55,318 nucleotides of DNA, from NCBI GenBank assembly GCA_913045225.1, contig CAJWPC010000008.1:1-55318 (forward strand). The letters are read 5' to 3'. The DNA is from an uncultured Rhodobiaceae bacterium (GTDB taxonomy: Bacteria > Pseudomonadota > Alphaproteobacteria > Rhizobiales > TMED25). Made by a program: the position numbers and the translations under genes. The notes under the pieces were generated by a model that did not search any database, was not told the origin of the DNA, and saw nothing but the letters and a program-made list of their open reading frames with translations. Positions within the stretch are counted from its first letter, which is position 1. Each line of letters starts with the position of its first letter. Below, in pieces: positions 46,858 through 55,318 of the stretch.

Positions 46858-47913
46858 TTAAAATATATGTACAAACCGTTCATCTACAGTTAGTCCAATA
46901 TTATCATTTATTCTGACAGAGGATAGACCGGGAACAGTAATTTTTACAATATCTTCTGAGTCTGTTGGGGTTAGTTGAATTCTTGTATTTTCTCCTGTAA
47001 AATCAATCTGCTTTACAATATAACAATTTTTTTTTGAAGGTTCTGTTAGGTTAAAGGCTTGATCCCTTATAAGTACCTTTACTTCATTACCCTCGTCAAT
47101 ATTCGTAACGCTAAACTCCCCAAATGGAGTTTGCACTTTTTTACTTTCAACCCTTGTTTTGTATGTATTTACATTCGAGAACGTGCTTACTGTATAGTCA
47201 TTTACAGGTTGGAAAATTAGTTCATCATTAGAACCAATTTGGATTATCTTCCCATCTCTCATTAGAGCAATCCTATCCCCCATTAGCATTGCTTCTTCTG
47301 GATCGTGGGTAACCAAAATGACTGCGGACTCACTATTTCTTAGAACAGAAATCGTTTCCTCTCTAATATATTCTCTAAGTGACCTATCCAAGCCCGAAAA
47401 TGGTTCATCCATGAGGAGTATTATGGGCTCAGGCGCTGTTGCTCTTGCAAGGGCGACTCTTTGCTGTTCACCGCCTGATAACTCATGTGGGTATTTTTCG
47501 GAATATTGTATAAGACCAAGATCCATCAGTACTTTATCAATTTTTAATTTTTTTTGTAGCTTATTTAAATCTTTTAACCCATATGCAATATTTTGATACA
47601 CAGTCATGTGAGGAAATAATGCATAATCTTGGAAAATTAGACTGATTGGCCTAGATTCTGGCGGCATATTAATCTTACCTGATGAAATAGGATCTTCATT
47701 GATATAAATTTCACCTACATCCTGCTTATCTAAACCACTTAACACTCGTAATAATGAAGTCTTGCCGCAGCCAGAGTCACCCAAAAGACACAGAACTTCA
47801 CCTGGGTAAAGACTAAATGAGACGTCATCAAGTATTTTATTATTACCATTTGTCCATGATATGGAATTCACGCGCAATCTTGGTTCACACAAGTAATTTA
47901 CAATCTTTTTCAT
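46858..47913 (-). CDS. Orphan ABC importer ATPase, FbpC/PotA-like with C-terminal TOBE-type domain, 351 aa
   Basis: Walker A GDSGCGKTS (45-53), signature LSGGEQQRV, Walker B ILLMDEPFSGLD and a C-terminal beta-rich domain (about 245-351) typical of iron(III), spermidine or sulfate importers. The Cys-containing P-loop and HMTVYQNIAYGL favour the FbpC branch. No permease or binding protein is nearby, so it must serve permeases elsewhere or be a relic. It sits between scpB and kdsA, not a usual place. Confidence 0.85.
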   Translation of the reverse strand: MKKIVNYLCEPRLRVNSISWTNGNNKILDDVSFSLYPGEVLCLLGDSGCGKTSLLRVLSGLDKQDVGEIYINEDPISSGKINMPPESRPISLIFQDYALFPHMTVYQNIAYGLKDLNKLQKKLKIDKVLMDLGLIQYSEKYPHELSGGEQQRVALARATAPEPIILLMDEPFSGLDRSLREYIREETISVLRNSESAVILVTHDPEEAMLMGDRIALMRDGKIIQIGSNDELIFQPVNDYTVSTFSNVNTYKTRVESKKVQTPFGEFSVTNIDEGNEVKVLIRDQAFNLTEPSKKNCYIVKQIDFTGENTRIQLTPTDSEDIVKITVPGLSSVRINDNIGLTVDERFVHIF

Positions 47914-47931
47914 AACTTATTTATTATCCAT

Positions 47932-48543
47932 TCATGTGCTATCTTCATACCCCGAGAGTAGGCCTTCTCGTCTGAGTTCGTTAAGATTTGGCAAATCATT
48001 TATATCACTAAGATTAAAATCTAAAAGAAATTTTTTTGTTGTTCTATATACCAATGGACGCCCTGGAACATCTTTTTTTCCAGAAATTTCAATCCAATTA
48101 TTTCCGAGTAGAACATCCAGCGAACCCTTACTTGAGGATACCCCCCTTATCTCCTCAATCTCAGATCTTGTTGTAGGCTGATGATAAGCAATTATAGCAA
48201 GTGTTTCTTTCGCCGCTTTTGAGAGGTCACGTGTTTCCTCAAATTCATCCACTAGGGCGGCCTTAATCATTGGTGAAGTTTTAAAAATACAATAATTATC
48301 GTTATATTCAAAATTCACACCTCGATTATCATAATGCGCTCTAAGTTTATCCATTAGCTCACATAGATAAGACATATCCGACTTTGAAATTTTAGTCAGA
48401 AGATAATCAATATGAATTGGCTCTCTACTTGCAAAAACTATTGCCTCTATAATATGCAAATCATCGAATTCAGCTGCCGCGTCATTATTTAAAACTCTAA
48501 CATTTGATTTGAGACCAAGTTTGGTTAAAAAATTTTTTTTCAT
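47932..48543 (-). CDS. scpB: Segregation and condensation protein B, 203 aa
   Basis: Two winged-helix domains, with EAIVFASREPIHIDYL in the first and TLAIIAYHQPTTRSEIEEIRG in the second. ScpB with ScpA forms the kleisin part of SMC-ScpAB, which organises and separates the chromosome. It starts 5 nt after the scpA stop. The tatABC genes that often follow are missing. Confidence 0.92.
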   Translation of the reverse strand: MKKNFLTKLGLKSNVRVLNNDAAAEFDDLHIIEAIVFASREPIHIDYLLTKISKSDMSYLCELMDKLRAHYDNRGVNFEYNDNYCIFKTSPMIKAALVDEFEETRDLSKAAKETLAIIAYHQPTTRSEIEEIRGVSSSKGSLDVLLGNNWIEISGKKDVPGRPLVYRTTKKFLLDFNLSDINDLPNLNELRREGLLSGYEDST

Positions 48544-48548
48544 ATTAT

Positions 48549-49304
48549 CTAATCTTTCCCTATTTTTTTGACAAGAATTTCACCAAACTGTTTCTCTTGT
48601 TTCGTATAGGCTTTTTGTTCGTTTACCATATCTAATAGAACACTAAAGGCACTTGCAGCAACACTTCTATCATTTGCAGTATATTTATTTTTGCTTACAA
48701 GTCGGAAAAAGTTCGCCCAGCCGGGTATTCTCTGGAAAAGATTAGAAAGAAAATTTTTTGCGTTATCTAATGACAGATAATCTAATTTAAATATTGATAT
48801 CGACTCCGGAACTCTATCATCTTGCCTACTTATATACGATTTTATGAGATCGAAAATAGATGCGTTATAAATTAGTTTAGTAATCTCATCAAACTCCTCC
48901 GGTACACCCCTTAAGAACATATCTCTATTAATGATTGGCCTATCAAATAATAATAATGAGGCAGTTTTCATTGCATCTAAGCGTTGCATTCTATGTCTAA
49001 GTTGTCCTGCTAATTCTTCAGCGGTATACTCGTCTTCCTCATCAATTGGTTCATCTGGTAATAATAATTTACTCTTCAGATAAGCAAGCCAAGCAGCCAT
49101 TACTAAATAATCAGCGGCAATATCTATTTTTAGAGCGGTCTGACTGTTGATATAGTTTATGTACTGCTGCGCCAATTCAAATACAGATATTTCCTTTAGG
49201 TCTACTTTCTGACTTCGCGCCAAGCTGAGTAAAAGATCAATGGGGCCTTCAAATCCCTCAATATCTATAATTAAATGATTTTCTACTTCCAGAACGTTAC
49301 TCAC
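48549..49304 (-). CDS. scpA: Segregation and condensation protein A, 251 aa
   Basis: Kleisin with FEGPIDLLLSLARSQKVDL in the N-terminal SMC-binding helix and a C-terminal winged-helix region. The start is GTG at 49304, three nt past the nagZ stop; no better ATG precedes it. Operon order nagZ-scpA-scpB matches the family context in Alphaproteobacteria. Confidence 0.92.
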   Translation of the reverse strand: MSNVLEVENHLIIDIEGFEGPIDLLLSLARSQKVDLKEISVFELAQQYINYINSQTALKIDIAADYLVMAAWLAYLKSKLLLPDEPIDEEDEYTAEELAGQLRHRMQRLDAMKTASLLLFDRPIINRDMFLRGVPEEFDEITKLIYNASIFDLIKSYISRQDDRVPESISIFKLDYLSLDNAKNFLSNLFQRIPGWANFFRLVSKNKYTANDRSVAASAFSVLLDMVNEQKAYTKQEKQFGEILVKKIGKD

Positions 49305-49307
49305 TAT

Positions 49308-50333
49308 TCAAGAGCCCACATTAATATTATTATTCTTTAATATAGAGCAGTATTCGTCAAAAACATTATCAATATTTTGAAAATCCTCATCTTTCTGCGC
49401 AGATTTAAAATGATTCACGCCCAAATCAATAACATTCGACTCTATTTGATCAACTTTATGCAGAAATTTTATAAAATTTACATTATTCCCAGAACAATCT
49501 AGCACGAGATTACAGCCGGCATTATAGGCGTCTAGGACTCGCGATTCGTGAGCACCCTCCAGCGCTTGCATATTAATATCATCTGTAATAATTAAACCAC
49601 TAAAGCCAATAATAGATCGAATCATTTTAATTGTTTTTTTTGAAATAGTAACTGGACGATCGGATATTGATGAGAACTTAATATGTGCTGTCATAGCAAT
49701 CGGCATACTATTAAATTTAATAAATGGATCAAAATCATGATAGATTAGCTCTTCGATTGGATCATCTATAGTTGGTAGTTCGATATGACTATCAAGACTC
49801 GATCTTCCATGTCCTGGCATGTGCTTTATTATTGGAACAATAGGGCCTTGTTGAAATCCTCTAATCATCTCATTAGCAAGTTGATAAACTATATTTGCTT
49901 CTGATGAAAAAATTCGCTCTACAAGAATACTGCTTGTATTAAGATGTCTGATATCAACACATGGCGCACAATTTATATCAATTCCCACATCTACCAAATC
50001 ATTGGAAATTAATCTTCCAGTAAGATAAGACAATCTATTTGCAGCTTTTGCAGATTTTATGTAAAGATCGCCAATCTCTCGATATGAGGGGTAGCGTTTC
50101 CAGTGAGGGATATCTAATCTTTGAACCTTGCCACCCTCTTGATCTATGAGGATATGTATATCCTCCCTAACCTTTTCTTTTACTTCATTTATTAATTTTT
50201 TTAATTGTAATTTGTTGTCTATATTACGCGTGAAGAGTATTAAACCATATGGGTTTATCTCATTTAGAACACTCACTTCAGATTGGGATAAACTGCTTGA
50301 ACTTACACCAAGAACTAATGGAGATATGAGCAT
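49308..50333 (-). CDS. nagZ: Beta-N-acetylhexosaminidase NagZ, GH3, 341 aa
   Basis: Removes GlcNAc from anhydromuropeptides in peptidoglycan recycling, cytosolic. The catalytic/recognition loop KHMPGHGRSSLDSH (170-183) matches the NagZ consensus, and nucleophile Asp251 sits in ITDDINM. The IDQEGG (63-68) segment is conserved. Full length. Confidence 0.93.
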   Translation of the reverse strand: MLISPLVLGVSSSSLSQSEVSVLNEINPYGLILFTRNIDNKLQLKKLINEVKEKVREDIHILIDQEGGKVQRLDIPHWKRYPSYREIGDLYIKSAKAANRLSYLTGRLISNDLVDVGIDINCAPCVDIRHLNTSSILVERIFSSEANIVYQLANEMIRGFQQGPIVPIIKHMPGHGRSSLDSHIELPTIDDPIEELIYHDFDPFIKFNSMPIAMTAHIKFSSISDRPVTISKKTIKMIRSIIGFSGLIITDDINMQALEGAHESRVLDAYNAGCNLVLDCSGNNVNFIKFLHKVDQIESNVIDLGVNHFKSAQKDEDFQNIDNVFDEYCSILKNNNINVGS

Positions 50334-50340
50334 ATTTTTT

Positions 50341-51447
50341 CTACTCTAGCTGTACAACTATACAGCCTTCAAGGCCTTCATCTCTCATGGATGAACATAG
50401 CCTTTTGGCTTCTGATCTGTCATCAAAGGGGCCGATACGTAATTTGTACCATGTGCCCAAACTACCCAGGTTTTCTTGTTTTATCAGATTCTTATGTGAA
50501 TTATTGTTCCTATTCAGTAAAGTGCTATAATTTACCAGCAAACCTTCATAGAATTTATTTGCATCCAGTCTTGAATTTACAGAGGAAACTTGAACTCCAT
50601 AGTATATTTTCTTGAATTCTACTGGCTCCGTTATCGTGCTTGTATTAAAATCATCCATAATTACTGATTGTATGTCTGGAGCTATTAGATCCTGAGGTTT
50701 ATCAATTGGATATGTAGGTCCTGCAATCTCTAATTTTTGCAACTCTGTATCATCAGTCAATTCGTTGTCATCTATCATGGCTACCAGAACTTCATTATCG
50801 ACAACATTATTTGTAAAAATTTCACTATTTCTTAGAAGGGATTCCAGATCTATCGGGTCTAAATAGGACGGATCGCTGTCATAATCATCAGTTATTAGAG
50901 TCTTCTTGTCTTTATCATCTATTGCAGCCACAGTTGTTAACTGACTATCAGTACTTTCAATATAAAAATTTTGTTTAAGATCTTCATCTATGATTATAAA
51001 ATTATCATCTAACATGACATACTCTTTTAAAGTTGGCTGCTTTTCGTAAATGCCATAGGTTTGGCTTGTTGGACTTTGTGGATCCAGTAATTCAAGAGCT
51101 TCCATGATAAAATCATCATCGCTATTATACTCGATAATATTTTCGTTGTACTCAAAAGATAGCGATTGCTCTGCTCTATCTAATTCAGAGCCATCTAAAT
51201 ATGATTGATCCACTATCTCATGGCCTGCATTTATATCATTATTTGGATAAACAATTTTAGTATGAACATTTAAGTCATTATTATCGACCATCGCCACATT
51301 ATCAGGGTAGGTCTTGAATGGAAACTGGCTATCTTTATAAACATAATAAACACCATCATCATAGCTTAAATAGTAGATAAGTAATCCAATGAGGGTAATC
51401 GTTAAGGCTGCTAAGTTTAATTTTATGTTACCGAATAAATATTTCAT
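50341..51447 (-). CDS. SPOR-domain membrane protein with long acidic linker, 368 aa
   Basis: A short cytosolic start, one membrane helix (about 10-28), a long Asp/Glu-rich low-complexity linker (30-285) and a C-terminal SPOR domain (about 290-368: YYGVQVSSVNSR, WYKLRIGPFDDRSEA). SPOR domains bind glycan lacking stem peptides at the division septum. The position between nagZ and argS is normal for an alphaproteobacterial SPOR protein. The linker composition, with at least 60 acidic residues, is striking. Confidence 0.85.
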   Translation of the reverse strand: MKYLFGNIKLNLAALTITLIGLLIYYLSYDDGVYYVYKDSQFPFKTYPDNVAMVDNNDLNVHTKIVYPNNDINAGHEIVDQSYLDGSELDRAEQSLSFEYNENIIEYNSDDDFIMEALELLDPQSPTSQTYGIYEKQPTLKEYVMLDDNFIIIDEDLKQNFYIESTDSQLTTVAAIDDKDKKTLITDDYDSDPSYLDPIDLESLLRNSEIFTNNVVDNEVLVAMIDDNELTDDTELQKLEIAGPTYPIDKPQDLIAPDIQSVIMDDFNTSTITEPVEFKKIYYGVQVSSVNSRLDANKFYEGLLVNYSTLLNRNNNSHKNLIKQENLGSLGTWYKLRIGPFDDRSEAKRLCSSMRDEGLEGCIVVQLE

Positions 51448-51459
51448 GCAATCTTCTTT

Positions 51460-53217
51460 TTACATCCTTTCTGGATAGCTTACACCCAAAAGATCGAGAC
51501 CTGTTTCAATGATTTGTGAGACTAGATATATGAAGGCTAAACGCTGTAATGTTTTTTTATCATCACTAGTGATGAACCTCATATTCTCATTATCATTTCC
51601 AAGATTCCATAGTGCGTGGAAATCAGATGCCAAATCATGCAAATAGTAGGCAATTCGATGGACGTCATTTGTAATAACAACATTTTTTAGTAGCACTGGA
51701 AAGTATGACATTTTCTTTATTAAAGCAATCTCTTGTGAATGATTTAGCATATTAAAATCTACTTCCAACCTATTGAAATTACTAATAAAATCTTGATTGT
51801 TTTCATCATTCCAATTCCTAATTACTGAGTGTATTCTGGCATAGGCATATTGAACATAAAAAACTGGATTTTCTTTTGATTTATCACATACCTTAACAAA
51901 ATCAAAATCCAATGGTGCATCTGACTTTCTATAAAGCATCATAAATCTTACTGGATCTGACCCAACTTCATCAACAACCTCGCCAATTGTGACATAGTCA
52001 TTATTTCTTTTAGACATTTTCACAGGTTTATCATCACGGAATAATCTAACTAATTGACATAGAACGACATCCACTCCTGCCTGACCATCGGATAGAGCTG
52101 AAACTGCCCCTTGTAATCTTTTCACATATCCCGCATGATCTGCACCCCAAATATTTACTAATTTTGAAAATCCACGTGATATCTTATTCTGATGATAAGC
52201 AATATCAGAAGCGAAATAAGTGTGCGAACCATCTTCTTTTGATACAGCTCTGTCTATATCATCACCAAACATCGTGGAGGCAAATATGTCTTGCTCTCGC
52301 TGCTCAAGGTCAATATCCTCTTGATTTTTTGGAAGTGGTAACTTTCCCCAATATATATATTTTTTTTCTTTTAAGTATTCCATTGTTTTAGAGATTTCAT
52401 CATTTGCTAACAGGGAAGCCTCTGAAAAAAATATATCGTGTTTAATATTCACTTTATTTAAGTCTTGCTTTATTAGATTTAGAATGTGACTTATAGCACA
52501 ATCTTTAATGATTTTATTGTAGTTAGTTTCTTCGAAGAGTAAGTCCCGATACTTTTCAAATAATTCACTTGCAATATCATTAATATATTGTCCATCATAG
52601 GTTATATCTTGTTCATTTGGATTAATAGATGCTTTTTCCCTATACTTACTTTCAACTGAATAAACTAACTGTTCAATTTGACCGCCAGCATCATTCACAT
52701 AATATTCTCTGGTGACATCAAAGCCCATCTTGCCGTATAGTGAGGCTATAACATCTCCTATGATAGCTCCTCTACAATGACCGATATGCAGTGGACCAGT
52801 TGGATTCGCCGATACATACTCAACATTTGCTTTTGATCCATTTCCGATATTTTCAAAACCGTAACCTTTTAAATTAGATTTTATATAAACTAAAGTTTTA
52901 TGCCAAAAAGACTCATCGAGATAAAGATTGAGAAATCCAGGCCCAGCAATCTTAATATCTTTTATGAATAGCTCTTTTTTGTTTTTTTCAAATCCATCAA
53001 CTAAAATTTCAGCAAGTTTTATAGGATTCATCTTTAATGATTTTGCATGCATCATTGCAAAATTTGTTGTTAGATCGCCATGCTCGGAATTATTTGTGAT
53101 TTCAAAAAACGTTTGGTTATGACTATTTTCGATCAGCCGCTCTGTGAATTCCTTATTATGAGCAAGGATTACCTCAAGCAGTTTTTGATTAAATATTTCG
53201 GTTGTTATAGCACTCAT
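51460..53217 (-). CDS. argS: Arginyl-tRNA synthetase, 585 aa
   Basis: Class I synthetase with HIGH in PTGPLHIGHCRG, KMSKR in PVKMSKRNND, and the N-terminal Add1 domain plus a C-terminal anticodon-binding helix bundle (DALR, ending near YPERM). The start overlaps the dgt stop by 1 nt (TAATG). Length is normal. Confidence 0.95.
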   Translation of the reverse strand: MSAITTEIFNQKLLEVILAHNKEFTERLIENSHNQTFFEITNNSEHGDLTTNFAMMHAKSLKMNPIKLAEILVDGFEKNKKELFIKDIKIAGPGFLNLYLDESFWHKTLVYIKSNLKGYGFENIGNGSKANVEYVSANPTGPLHIGHCRGAIIGDVIASLYGKMGFDVTREYYVNDAGGQIEQLVYSVESKYREKASINPNEQDITYDGQYINDIASELFEKYRDLLFEETNYNKIIKDCAISHILNLIKQDLNKVNIKHDIFFSEASLLANDEISKTMEYLKEKKYIYWGKLPLPKNQEDIDLEQREQDIFASTMFGDDIDRAVSKEDGSHTYFASDIAYHQNKISRGFSKLVNIWGADHAGYVKRLQGAVSALSDGQAGVDVVLCQLVRLFRDDKPVKMSKRNNDYVTIGEVVDEVGSDPVRFMMLYRKSDAPLDFDFVKVCDKSKENPVFYVQYAYARIHSVIRNWNDENNQDFISNFNRLEVDFNMLNHSQEIALIKKMSYFPVLLKNVVITNDVHRIAYYLHDLASDFHALWNLGNDNENMRFITSDDKKTLQRLAFIYLVSQIIETGLDLLGVSYPERM

Positions 53218-54359
53218 TATTTCTTCAAAAGTTCTTTATACTGTTCATCTGCATAATTATCTGTCATACCGGAAATAAAATCACAAATAATACGATTTAT
53301 ATTTTTTGGATAATCTTTGCTTGAATTTAATTTTAAAGGTAATTTATTTAAATTTTCTTTATAGAAAAAAAATAGCCCCTTAATTACTTCTTCTGTATAA
53401 TTTGAGTGATCTAAAATCAACCTACTCTGATACATATTAGCCGAAAGAAATCTTCGTATGTTGGAAATCTGTTCCGTCATATAGTCGGATAAAGCAATAA
53501 TTGTACTTTCATATTTGATAACATCATGATGATTTTTAATTTTATTAATGTTAAGTATTTTTGAACTCTCTTCAACAATATCAATTATGAATGAATTTAT
53601 TAGATTTCTCTTTAATTCATGAGTAAGTCGAGACCTATCAATACCTGGATAATCTGACTTTATCTTGTCTAAGTGTATTTTGATCAAGTCTATCTCACTT
53701 AGATCATCTAAGGTGAATAAATTAGCGCGAATTCCATCATCAATATCATGACAATTATAGGCTATATCATCAGAAATTGCTGCGATCTGCGCTTCTAAAG
53801 ATGATTGAGTTATAAGATTTATATTATAATTGGATTGAAATTTTTGATGATAAAGATAGCCACTTTTAACCACCGGGCCACTATGCTTTAATACCCCTTC
53901 TAATGTCTCATAAGTTAGGTTTAATCCATCAAAAGCACCATATTTTTGCTCTAGTTTTGTAATAATTCTGAGTGTTTGAATATTGTGATTAAATCCATTA
54001 TTCCCATTTTTAAGCATTATATCATTGAGAATACCCTCTCCAATATGACCAAATGGAGGATGGCCCAAATCATGCGCTAGTGATATTGCTTCGGTTAGGG
54101 CTTCATCAAGCTGCATTATTGAACTAATTGATCTTGCTATTTGTGAAACCTCAAGGCTATGCGTTAATCTATTTCTAAAATGGTCATGATTATTGGATAG
54201 AAAAAAAACTTGTGTTTTATGCGCTAGCCTTCGAAAAGCATTTGAATGCAAAACTCTATCTCTATCCCTCTGAAATGCTGAACGGAAATCTTCCTTCTCT
54301 GGGCTGAGCCTCTTGTAATTATACTCTTTTTTAAATCCAATTTTATTGAAACTGTTCAT
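53217..54359 (-). CDS. dgt: dGTP triphosphohydrolase-like HD protein, 380 aa
   Basis: HD-domain metal phosphohydrolase: RRLAHKTQVF (43-52), RLTHSLEVSQIARS with His67, and AHDLGHPPFGHIGE with His96 and Asp97. It hydrolyses deoxynucleoside triphosphates to nucleoside and triphosphate. This is the shorter type-2 form in Alphaproteobacteria. It diverges from erpA with 62 nt between the starts. Confidence 0.93.
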   Translation of the reverse strand: MNSFNKIGFKKEYNYKRLSPEKEDFRSAFQRDRDRVLHSNAFRRLAHKTQVFFLSNNHDHFRNRLTHSLEVSQIARSISSIMQLDEALTEAISLAHDLGHPPFGHIGEGILNDIMLKNGNNGFNHNIQTLRIITKLEQKYGAFDGLNLTYETLEGVLKHSGPVVKSGYLYHQKFQSNYNINLITQSSLEAQIAAISDDIAYNCHDIDDGIRANLFTLDDLSEIDLIKIHLDKIKSDYPGIDRSRLTHELKRNLINSFIIDIVEESSKILNINKIKNHHDVIKYESTIIALSDYMTEQISNIRRFLSANMYQSRLILDHSNYTEEVIKGLFFFYKENLNKLPLKLNSSKDYPKNINRIICDFISGMTDNYADEQYKELLKK

Positions 54360-54421
54360 TATGTTTATTATAATTATATGTAAAGAACTTTTATATATTT
54401 ATTTTCGGAGTTTATACAATT

Positions 54422-54748
54422 ATGAACGAGATCGAAATTACAGATTTTGCAGCAAAACACATACTTAAACTTATCTCCGCTGAAGCTGATAATGATGCGT
54501 TAAGAATAGAGGTAAAAGGTGGTGGCTGCTCTGGTTTCCAATACGAATATAGCTTAACCAATGAAATGGAACCTGGCGATCTTGAATTTAAACACAATGG
54601 CGCAAGAGTTCTAGTTGATAATATATCAATCAATTATCTAAAAGGATCAACGATTGACTACACAGATAGTCTGATCGAATCATCATTTAAAATAACAAAT
54701 CCAAATGCCTCATCCTCTTGTGGTTGTGGCGTCAGCTTCACCATATGA
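54422..54748 (+). CDS. erpA: A-type iron-sulfur carrier protein ErpA/IscA-like, 108 aa
   Basis: Carries Fe-S clusters to target enzymes. The three ligand Cys are present: Cys36 in KGGGCSGFQYEY and Cys100 and Cys102 in CGCG. The start follows a CGGAG ribosome binding site. Next to dgt this is the canonical site. The end overlaps xthA by 4 nt (ATGA). Confidence 0.93.
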   Translation: MNEIEITDFAAKHILKLISAEADNDALRIEVKGGGCSGFQYEYSLTNEMEPGDLEFKHNGARVLVDNISINYLKGSTIDYTDSLIESSFKITNPNASSSCGCGVSFTI

Positions 54749-55318
54749 AGTTAAAGATCTCATCTTGGAATGTAAATGGTATTAGAGCCAGGGTAGAAGA
54801 AATCCCGCGGTGGTTAAAAGAGTATAGTCCAGATATTCTATGTTTGCAGGAGACTAAATGCTTAAATGAAGACTTCCCATCTAATGTCTTTGATGAACTT
54901 GGGTATAACCTCTACCTTAATGGCCAAAAATCGTTTAATGGCGTTGCCATATTTTCAAAATATGAATTAACAGATATTGATTTTCATCTCTACCCCGGTT
55001 CGGATGACGAGCAAGCGCGATTTATTGAAGCAAAGTTGAATATCCCGGATAATCCCACAATGATAATAAACTGTATTTATCTTCCAAATGGAAATCCATA
55101 TCCATCAGAAAAATTCGATTATAAGCTAGAATGGATGCAAAAACTCTGTAACAGAGCAAAGGATAATATGTCCTCTGAACTACCCTACATTATTCTTGGT
55201 GACTTTAATATCATTCCGACTGAGAAAGATGTTTATGACCACACAAATTGGCTTGATGATGCATTATTTAGAATTGAGTCTAAGAAAAAATATCGCCAAT
55301 TAATAAATTTAGGTCTAT
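54745..55318 (+). CDS. xthA: Exodeoxyribonuclease III, partial at the window end
   Basis: The first 191 codons are visible; the reading frame is open to the window end. KISSWNVNGIRAR, the catalytic QETKC (Glu of ExoIII) and GDFNI with a PTEKDVYD metal-site block identify the AP endonuclease/exonuclease III family. It repairs abasic and oxidative sites in DNA. It starts with ATG inside the last codons of erpA, so the two are co-translated. Confidence 0.93.
   Translation, partial: MKLKISSWNVNGIRARVEEIPRWLKEYSPDILCLQETKCLNEDFPSNVFDELGYNLYLNGQKSFNGVAIFSKYELTDIDFHLYPGSDDEQARFIEAKLNIPDNPTMIINCIYLPNGNPYPSEKFDYKLEWMQKLCNRAKDNMSSELPYIILGDFNIIPTEKDVYDHTNWLDDALFRIESKKKYRQLINLGL

Noticed and set aside
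1-55318. tRNA, rRNA, CRISPR, IS elements, prophage and sigma-54 -24/-12 promoters
   Set aside because: I looked for T-arm-like GGTTCGA sequences, regular spaced repeats, transposase motifs and TGGCAC-N5-TTGCA in intergenic gaps and found no convincing case; a computed search is needed to be sure.

Overview
The window is 55.3 kb of AT-rich bacterial chromosome (roughly one-third G+C by eye), densely coding, with intergenic gaps almost always under 120 bp. Gene order from about 21.8 kb onward is characteristic of Alphaproteobacteria: rlpA/tmk/holB/metG/tatD/MBL, then ntrB-ntrC-ntrY-ntrX-trkA-hflX, then ispDF-cinA against lipA-lpdA-pdhCBA-ftsB-eno-kdsA, then scpB-scpA-nagZ-SPOR-argS-dgt, then erpA-xthA. 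The low G+C, compact spacing and many high-affinity uptake systems suggest a marine, genome-streamlined alphaproteobacterium. The exact clade cannot be fixed without a tree. No rRNA, tRNA, IS element, phage gene or CRISPR array was seen.

Region 1 (1-2.5 kb) holds small, poorly known genes: a 123-aa unknown, a secreted MORN-repeat protein encoded by a 69-bp tandem repeat, two tiny membrane proteins, a DUF2905 protein and a PrsW-type intramembrane protease. Region 2 (2.6-9.5 kb) looks catabolic: an aldehyde dehydrogenase, a RidA-family protein, three alpha/beta hydrolases, a carboxymuconolactone-decarboxylase/AhpD-like protein, a DUF4286-like protein and an FMN-binding PPOX protein. Region 3 (9.5-21.6 kb) is transport: AzlCD export, a tripartite tricarboxylate transporter (tctC-tctA-tctB) followed by a cytosolic LVIVD-type beta-propeller, a complete branched-chain-amino-acid-type ABC importer, and a type I ABC exporter. 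Both solute-binding-protein genes are followed by a hairpin that could set their excess over the membrane genes.

Region 4 (21.8-27.1 kb, plus strand) is a housekeeping operon with repeated 8-nt gene overlaps. Region 5 (27.2-36.0 kb, minus strand) is the nitrogen two-component cluster with trkA and hflX. Region 6 (36.2-54.4 kb) is core metabolism: isoprenoid synthesis, lipoate and pyruvate dehydrogenase, enolase, KDO synthesis, chromosome segregation, peptidoglycan recycling, ArgRS and dGTPase. Region 7 (54.4 kb to the end) starts erpA-xthA; xthA runs off the window.

The most notable points are: an NtrX whose AAA+ domain lacks the GAFTGA loop and has Asn in place of the Walker B Asp, beside an intact NtrC; genes missing from canonical positions (hfq, dacA, dusB, tatABC-serS), consistent with streamlining; an orphan FbpC/PotA-type ATPase at one of those junctions; and the accessory hydrolase/TTT/beta-propeller/Liv/exporter locus, the best candidate here for an uncharacterised uptake-and-degradation system. 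Its substrate cannot be read from the sequence.
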